DNA of 64,000 nt from Chlorocebus sabaeus (Eukaryota > Chordata > Mammalia > Primates > Cercopithecidae): assembly GCF_047675955.1 (NCBI RefSeq), contig NC_132910.1, positions 88,314,923-88,378,922 of the forward strand, given 5' to 3'. The notes under the pieces are model-generated. The model saw nothing but the letters and a program-made list of their open reading frames with translations, ran no database searches and was not told the DNA's origin. Both the position numbers and the translations under genes were made by a program. This document shows, in pieces, positions 57,791-64,000 of this stretch (positions are counted from its first letter, which is position 1; every line of letters starts with the position of its first letter).

Positions 57791-58061
57791 ATTTTTTTTA
57801 ACCGTTAAATTATACTGGGCACATAGTCTAGTGCCTTGCACATATAGTTACCAGATAATTTTTAATAACTGATCTCTAATTTAGGCCTTTTTTTTTCAAA
57901 TAGAAAACTAGGAATGCTATAATAATATTCATAAAATCTTGACTTACATTTCATCTCAATGAAATTTGAACTTCTCCAATATATAAGAATAATACCCTAT
58001 TTGTTGTTTGGGTCTCAGAACACAGTATAGAAAATGTTTAATAAATGAAGTTGAATTAATG
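57791..58061. other. unassigned DNA
   Basis: Nothing recognised. Confidence 0.4.
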
Positions 58062-58161
58062 AAGGCGGAGCTTGCAGTGAGCTGAGATCCGGCCACTGCA
58101 CTCCAGCCTGGGTGACAGAGCAAGACTCCGTCTCAAAAAAAAAAAAAAAAAAAAAAAAAAA
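58062..58161 (+). mobile_element. AluY right-end fragment, Old World monkey type
   Basis: 5'-truncated Alu covering only the last third plus a 27-base A tail (58135-58161). Contains GCTTGCAGTGAGCTGAGATC then CGGCCACTGCACTCC; the ATCCGG variant in place of ATCGCG is, to my knowledge, characteristic of cercopithecoid AluY. Low divergence and a long pure A tail indicate a young insertion. No clear TSD could be found. Confidence 0.85.
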
Positions 58162-58369
58162 CATAATATATCAATTAAAATAATATTGATGAATACATAT
58201 TAGTAGTAATTAATGGATATTATATTAATCAATTAACTAATAGTTGAATGAATATGTAGAAATATATGTTATTTGTATATTATGTAATTTGTGTAATATA
58301 TGTATATATATTTAAAAGAAAGCAAACTATGAAACCAGATGTGATTATTAGTTTCTCTGTCATCTTAGC
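58162..58369. repeat. AT-rich low-complexity DNA
   Basis: TA-, AAT- and ATAT-rich stretch between the Alu tail and the next LTR-like element. Confidence 0.6.
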
Positions 58370-58772
58370 AATACTATAGTACAGTTATTTAATCAAATAA
58401 TCTAAGTGTTGCTATGAAGGTATTTTGTAGATGTAGTTAACATTTATAATCAATTCACTTTAAGTAAAGAAGGGTACCCTAGATAATGTGGGTGGGCCTT
58501 GTCCAATCAGTTGAAGACCATAAGAGCAAAAGCTGAGGTTTCCCAGAGAACAAGAATTTCTGCCTCTAAACTATAACACAGATATTCTGCCTGCATTTCC
58601 AGACTACTGGCCTGCCTGACAGATTTTCAACTTGTCAGCCCCATGATCATATGAGCCTAGTCTTTAAAATAATGCATTTTTAAAATAATGCACACATTCC
58701 TTGAAAAAATACAAAAGAATATGTATATTCTATCGGTTCTGTTTCTCTGGAGAACCCTAAATATTATACCAG
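58370..58772 (+). mobile_element. LTR-like element, same family group as 3203-3751
   Basis: 'gttgctatgaaggtattttgtagatgtagttaacatttataatc', 'aatgtgggtgggccttgtccaatcagttgaagacc', 'atcggttctgtttctctggagaaccctaa'. The 5' third is missing. The 'aataatgcattttt' unit is locally duplicated near 58668-58692. Confidence 0.7.
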
Positions 58773-58921
58773 AATCATAAAATCAACTTGAGAAATATCT
58801 GATACCTCCTTCTACTAGTTTTATGAGAATATCATTGCCTTCTTCACATTAGGCATTCTAAACTATTTAGCAATACACAATTAGAAAACATAAAATATAT
58901 AATATTTTGCTGATTAGTTAG

Positions 58922-59272
58922 TATATTTGTCCATTTCACACTGCTGTAAATAACTTCCTGAGACCCAGTGATTTACAAAGGAAAGAGATTTAACTGACTC
59001 ACAGTTCCGCACGGCTGGGGAAGCCTCAGGAAACTTACAATCAAGGTATAAGGCACTTCTTACATGTTGGCAGGTGAGAGAGAGAGCATGCACAAGAAAA
59101 AACTGCCACTTTTAAAACTATCAGATCTCCTGAGACTCACTCACTATTAGTAGAACATAATGGGGTAAACCACTCCCATAATTCAATCACCTCGCACCAG
59201 GATCCTCCCTTGAGACACAGGGATTACAATTCAAAATGAATTTGGGTGGGGACACAGAGCCAAACCATATCA
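58922..59272 (-). mobile_element. THE1/MST-type solo LTR, antisense, with 5-bp TSD
   Basis: Antisense THE1/MST LTR from 'tatatttgtccatttcacactgctg' to 'gggtggggacacagagccaaaccatatca'. Flanked by GTTAG (58917-58921) and GTTGG (59273-59277), a 5-bp TSD with one change, as expected for MaLR. Confidence 0.88.
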
Positions 59273-59277
59273 GTTGG

Positions 59278-60118
59278 CCAAAAATGTGTGTAACCTCATC
59301 TCTTTCTTTTCTCTCTTTTGAACAAAACATTCATAGTCATAGCCAGGATTTTTATTAGGTCATGATTTGTATGAAAATATTAGGATCCTTCAATATGCAA
59401 ACATGATTTTACACATTCCCACTTTTTGACCTGCTCTGAATATTTAATACCTTGAATATAATCACCTACTTTTCTGTGGTGTGGCTATAACATGTGACAG
59501 AGATAAAACAATGTTTTATGACATATTCCATTCCAAATTAAAACATTTATATTTACCTGAGTTATATTTTAAAAAACAAACAAAAAGACAAATTTGTTTA
59601 AACCAGACATCTGCACTAGTTATTTTACTCCCTGGTAAGTATGTGTTTTGAGAAAAGCTTTAACTGAAACCATCTGTTGATGACTCATTCACTCTTGAAT
59701 CATCAAAAATATTTTTTCTCCAATTTACACCAATGCATAACAAAATGTCTTTCAAAATTTCTGAACTATATTTTTTTCATTAAAAACAGAAAGCCAAGCA
59801 AATAAGTAACAAAAAAAAAAAAAAAAAAAAAAAAAAAACAACAACAACAACAACAACAAAACCCAGAATGAACTGGGTACAAGTCAGAGTTCCAAACACT
59901 AATTTTCATTTGTTTTTAAGTGAGATTCATATTAACCCACTTTTGCTTAAATGTTGAGGCTTTCTGTTGATTTCACTGTGATGAAAGCCTGGCTGATGCA
60001 GTAGACCATTATACTTGAAAAACTCCTCACATATATTTTAAAAGCCCATGCCTTGCAGTGTATACCTAAAATCCCACAGTAAGTAGAGGATAGATAGATC
60101 TGCGAAACCAAAGCCCAC
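59278..60118. other. unassigned DNA
   Basis: No gene or repeat recognised apart from the poly(A)-(CAA)n tract at 59811-59859. Confidence 0.35.
59811..59859 (+). repeat. poly(A)-(CAA)n tract
   Basis: 28 A's followed by seven CAA units. No retroelement body precedes it that I can identify. Confidence 0.9.
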
Positions 60119-60839
60119 TGTATTAATTTTCTTTTGCTGCAAAACAAACTACCACAGGTTTAGCAGCTTAAAACAACACACATTTTATTATCTTGCAGTT
60201 TCTGTGGTCAGGAACATGGCTTAGCTGAATACTTTTACTCACGGTCTCATAAGGCTACTGTGGAGGTGTTAGGTGGACTGTTCTTCATTTGGAATCTTGA
60301 CTGGGGAAGAATCTACTTCCAAGCTCTTTCTTTTAGCAGAATTCATTTCCTTATGGCTTCATGACTGAGAGTCCCAGCATTTTTGCTGGCTATCAACTTG
60401 AGGGGGTTTTCCTGTCCTAGAGACCACTCACAGTTCCTAAAAACCAACAGTAGTTCCTTGCCACGTAGGCTCCCCCAAACTAATTGCTGACTTCATCAGG
60501 CAGATAGGTGAATCTCTATTTCATTTTGCCATGATACATCATACCTTACCCTTACATAAGGTAAAGTAATCACAGAACCGACCTTCTATCACCTTATCAT
60601 TTTTGCCATGTATATACATATTATATAATATATGTATTATATATTATATATAAATGAACATGTGTATATATATTATATACATGATAATATATAATATATA
60701 TATTGTTAATTTCTATTGGTTAGAAATAAATTTTAAAAGTTTTAAGTCTCACACCCACTCAAGGGAGAAGGATTACACAGAGGCATAGACACCAGGAGAG
60801 GGGAACCAATGAGATTTGCCTGAAGGTCTGTCTATCACA
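60119..60839 (-). mobile_element. MLT1-type LTR (ERVL-MaLR), antisense, with AT insert
   Basis: 'tgtattaattttcttttgctgcaaaacaaactaccac', 'cttaaaacaacacacattttattatcttgcagtttctgtggtcaggaac', 'gactggggaagaatctacttccaagctc' and the end 'caccaggagaggggaaccaatgag...tgtctatcaca'. An AT palindromic tract (60608-60706) interrupts it. Confidence 0.7.
60608..60706. repeat. (TA)n-rich palindromic tract
   Basis: About 100 bases of almost pure A/T, including CATGTATATACAT, TATATTATATATAA and the near-palindrome CATGTGTATATATATTATAT followed by ACATG. Cruciform-prone and probably length-polymorphic. Confidence 0.85.
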
Positions 60840-61989
60840 CCCAAACTCAGCATACACTTTTCCTGAGAGATTTAAAACATTCTCAGAGGCTTCAAGCATT
60901 CATATATTGACAATTTATTTTTACCAAATGCACAAATAAAAACACATGGAAAAAAAATGTAGCTGATAATCTCATTGGTTCAAAGTGAAATTCCAAATAC
61001 CCGATTCTGCAATGGCTCTTTCTATTTGAGTCTCATTTGTGTATTTTTAATTTTGAGAAAATCATTATTATTATTTATACCACCAAAGTGTTATCCTCAC
61101 TATGCATCATGACCTAAATCAACTAATAGTTTATAATTTAATTTATTTATTAATTAAAACACGTATTAAATCTTACATCATTATCCCTGCTCTCTTGTGG
61201 TCTTTAGCTTTTCGTTGGAAAAATAATTGTGTATAAATTTACATTTTAACATATACAAGTTAAAAACAAGTTATTCTTATTTTTTAAGAAATACAATTTA
61301 GGGTTCCTCCATTTATTAAAATTTGCAATATCCTTAGGTACACATAAAGCTTCATAGTAGCATGCTATATTCTTAAATTCAAAATAATTATTATGAAGCC
61401 TGGTATTTGTAAAGCAATCAATAGCCAAATCTCTGTGTTAGTCAGGAATTAAGTCATGTATGTATGTGCTCATTACATTCCCTGAGATATACAGACAAAA
61501 ATGTCTCCAAATGTTGCCAAATATCCCTGGATGGACAGAGGGAGTAAAATGACCATAATAGAGAAATAATGTTTTATAGAAAATTTAAATAATATTTAAG
61601 TTGTCAAAACCTTTCATGTACAATCAAAGGACAGTGGGTCAGAAAGAGACTCGGAAGAACAACTAATGTATTCACTGTTACCAGACAGGTTAATACTCTA
61701 ATCTATCAAAATGAACAAACTGATACACTGTTGCAAATAATATTAGCACAAATTACCATTGGGTCTAAATTCTGTGTAATCAAAAGAATCTGGTTGGAGG
61801 ATTACTATTTCTTTCCAGGAAACAGCATAAGATGGAATAAGATTATTATATCCAACAATGGTTCACTTACTTTGATTCCTCAGTCTCTTTTCCTAAACAG
61901 TAGTGAAAAATGTCAAAGTATCATTCTCTGCAGTATTCCACAACTTTTATTTTCCTTTCCAATAGTGAATGTTTGTTATTCATTTTCTT
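60840..61989. other. unassigned DNA
   Basis: No gene or repeat recognised. Frames at 61246-61428 and 61731-61994 are featureless. Confidence 0.35.
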
Positions 61990-62185
61990 ATTGATTACTA
62001 GGTTCTAGGCACTCCTCCAAGCACTTTAGAGGAACTGTCTCTTTTCATGATCACAGTGAGCCTATGAGGTAGTTATTATTATTAAACTCATTTTTCAGAT
62101 TATGAAACTGAAGCTCAGAAAGTTAATGGGAGTTGCCAAGGTCAGAGAGTACTCAGGTAGTCTGACTTTCCTTCCACTGCCTTTG
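61990..62185 (-). repeat. MIR SINE, antisense
   Basis: 'actaggttctaggcactcctccaagcactttag...catgatcacagtgagcctatgaggtagttattattatt...gattatgaaactgaagctcagaaag...gccaaggtcagagag' is a clear antisense MIR. Confidence 0.85.
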
Positions 62186-62509
62186 TCCTTTATTCTATTC
62201 TACATGTCCACTTCATACTGAAATAAAATAACTCAATACATTACATTGTAATTATCTAACTCAAGTTTAGAAAAATTACTTTTGTGATCCAGCGCCAGGT
62301 AACAAAAAGTGGAAGACATTTAAGAGATTATTTCAACAATCAAAGTATAATAAAATTAATGCATTTAACTACAATAATCACAACGGATTAAGTACTAGAA
62401 GACTAATAAAAGGTAAAGAAAAAATTTCAGAACATGATAAATTCTGGAAGAAAGGTATCTTGAAAAAGTAATATCATTAATTGCAGATGCAGATAAACAA
62501 ATAAATAAT

Positions 62510-62712
62510 ATATGCAAAGAACTCAGCTAAGTAATTTACAAAGGTGATTCTTTTCTATTAAAAAACACACCCAGCATTTTTCTAATGGGGAAATTGAAAA
62601 CTGAAGAGACTAAAGACACCTTATCAAAGTAAAAACTAGTAAATAGCAGAATCAGCACTCAACGCCAGATTTGTTGGCTCCAAGTCATGCCATGATGTAA
62701 CCACTAAAATGT
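62510..62712 (-). repeat. MIR SINE, antisense, second copy
   Basis: 'gcaaagaactcagctaagtaatttac...atggggaaattgaaaactgaagagac...cttatcaaagtaaaaactagtaaatagcagaatcagc...gttggctccaagtc' follows antisense MIR with more divergence. Confidence 0.65.
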
Positions 62713-62854
62713 ACTGAGATACTATACCAGAAGGGCAAGCAATTTGGGGAGAGATAATGAACTTGGATTGGGACATCCTCCTTCAATATATGTGAACACA
62801 CATACATAGACACAAACCCACTCCTGCATACACATACTCAGAAACAATATTTTA

Positions 62855-63910
62855 ATTCAAATTTTTTAGAGATAATTAGATTCACATAGTTTCAAGATAT
62901 AATAGAATCTATGTACAGCATTACCAGTTACCCCAAACTATAACATGTTTCAAAACTGTAGTATATGATAACCAAGATATTGATAAAACCCACCAATTCA
63001 CCAAATTTTCCAGTTTTACCTGTGTTTGTCTCTTCTGTGTGTATTTAGCTATATACAGTGTTAGACTTTCATAGATTTATGTGTCCGCCAGCACAGAAGA
63101 GTTGTATCACTTCATGTATCCCTCATGTTGCTCTTTTGTAACCAAAACAGTTTCCTCAGATCCTCTAACCAGTCCTTCACCCCAAGCAACCACTAATCAT
63201 TTTTCTACTTCTAAAATTCTAAAATAACATTTTTAAAATGTCACATACACAAAATCATATGATATTATTATTTTAAGATGTTTTTCCTCAGTATAACATC
63301 CTAGAGATTAATCAAAATGGTAGAATGAATAACACTTTCCTCCTTTTCATTGATGAGTAGTACATGGAATATAGTTACTACAATGTTTCAAACATTCATC
63401 TATTGAAGGACACCTGGACACCATCTTCATTCAGTATAAACAAAGGCTGTAAAGAGCCCATTTTGGTCTATATTGAATAGAGCTCCTATAAACATTTGTG
63501 CACAGGTTTTTATGTGGACATATCTTTCAATTTCTCAGGAATAAATTCCGGAGAGTGCAATTGCTGGGTCATATGGTAATTGTATACTTTTCTAAGAAAC
63601 TGTCAAACTGTTTTCCATTGAATCTGTACTGGTTTGCAGTCAAATGATCAATCTATGAGTGCTCCAGTTTATCTACAACATCTCCAGTATTAGGTGTTAC
63701 CATTTTTTCTTTCCATTGGCCATTCTGATATGTGTGTAGTAATATTTCATTGTGAGTTTAATTGGAATTTCTCTATTGGCTAGTGACATTGAATATATTT
63801 CCAAACTCTTATTCATCATCTGTGTATTCCCTTTGGTGTAACGTCCATGTTTTTTGTTCATAAAATATCTAAATAGATAATAATAGTTCAAAAAGTATCT
63901 AAATAGATAT
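62855..63910 (-). mobile_element. old L1M-type 3' end, antisense
   Basis: Antisense L1 3' UTR then ORF2 tail: 'ggaataaattccggagagtgcaattgctgggtcatatggtaattg', 'actgtcaaactgttttccattgaatctgtac', 'ccattctgatatgtgtgtagtaatatttcattg'. The 85-codon frame at 63697-63954 is a remnant of ORF2 in the coding direction. Confidence 0.75.
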
Positions 63911-64000
63911 TTTTCATTTTGTTTTGTTTTTGACATGGAGTCTTGCTCTGTCACCCAGGCTGGAGTGCACTGGTGCGATCTCGACTCACTGCAACCTCTA
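63911..64000 (-). mobile_element. Alu, antisense, cut by the window edge
   Basis: T-rich tail then 'gacatggagtcttgctctgtcacccaggctggagtgcactggtgcgatctcgactcactgcaacctc', the antisense Alu right arm. The rest lies outside the window. Confidence 0.93.

Overview
This is a primate nuclear, AT-rich, gene-poor (intergenic or deep-intronic) window built almost entirely of transposable-element layers. No host protein-coding exon, tRNA, rRNA or CRISPR array could be supported; nearly all open frames are remnants of LINE-1 or mariner, or chance frames. Two signals point to an Old World monkey (macaque, baboon or relative) rather than an ape. The Alu fragment at 58062-58161 carries the ATCCGGCCACTGCACTCC variant that I associate with cercopithecoid AluY. 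The youngest L1 (33980-40196) has an ORF1 coiled-coil and 5' UTR unlike the human L1HS/L1PA2 lineage, and it still has the roughly 129-base 5' UTR block that the youngest ape L1s lost.

Layout. 1-11 kb: an L2 3' end, an antisense AluS-like element with clean target-site duplications (TSDs), a Tigger DNA transposon split by a solitary LTR, and a complete ERVL-MaLR element in minus orientation (two LTRs plus internal sequence) interrupted by an old L1. 11-24 kb: old L1 fragments, MIR-like scraps, microsatellites and an MLT1 LTR containing a local inverted duplication. 24.2-25.5 kb: a nearly full-length Hsmar1-type mariner with a decayed DD34D transposase. 25.7-30.4 kb: an LTR-like element, an AluJ whose tail was tandemly duplicated, and a perfect 71-bp tandem duplication. 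31.77-44.06 kb: the centrepiece, a minus-strand L1 with a 5' (twin-priming) inversion and 18-19 bp TSDs, into which a young full-length plus-strand L1 has inserted with perfect 19-20 bp TSDs. 44-64 kb: an ancient long repeat split by a Tigger-like MITE, several MaLR LTRs, MER5A, MIRs, old L1 pieces, an AT-palindrome and, at the edge, a cut-off antisense Alu.

The young L1 is close to intact. ORF1 is open (338 codons). ORF2 has every endonuclease, reverse-transcriptase and zinc-knuckle landmark residue in register, but is split by one extra A in a homopolymer at 37202-37206, and carries an Ala-to-Pro change beside the first catalytic Asp of the RT. Its 3' end shows two short non-L1 segments, each followed by a poly(A) run, which looks like serial 3' transduction. 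I saw no evidence for a previously undescribed biological system; the interest lies in the nested retrotransposition history. Family names come from recognising consensus wording without a database, so subfamily calls are tentative.
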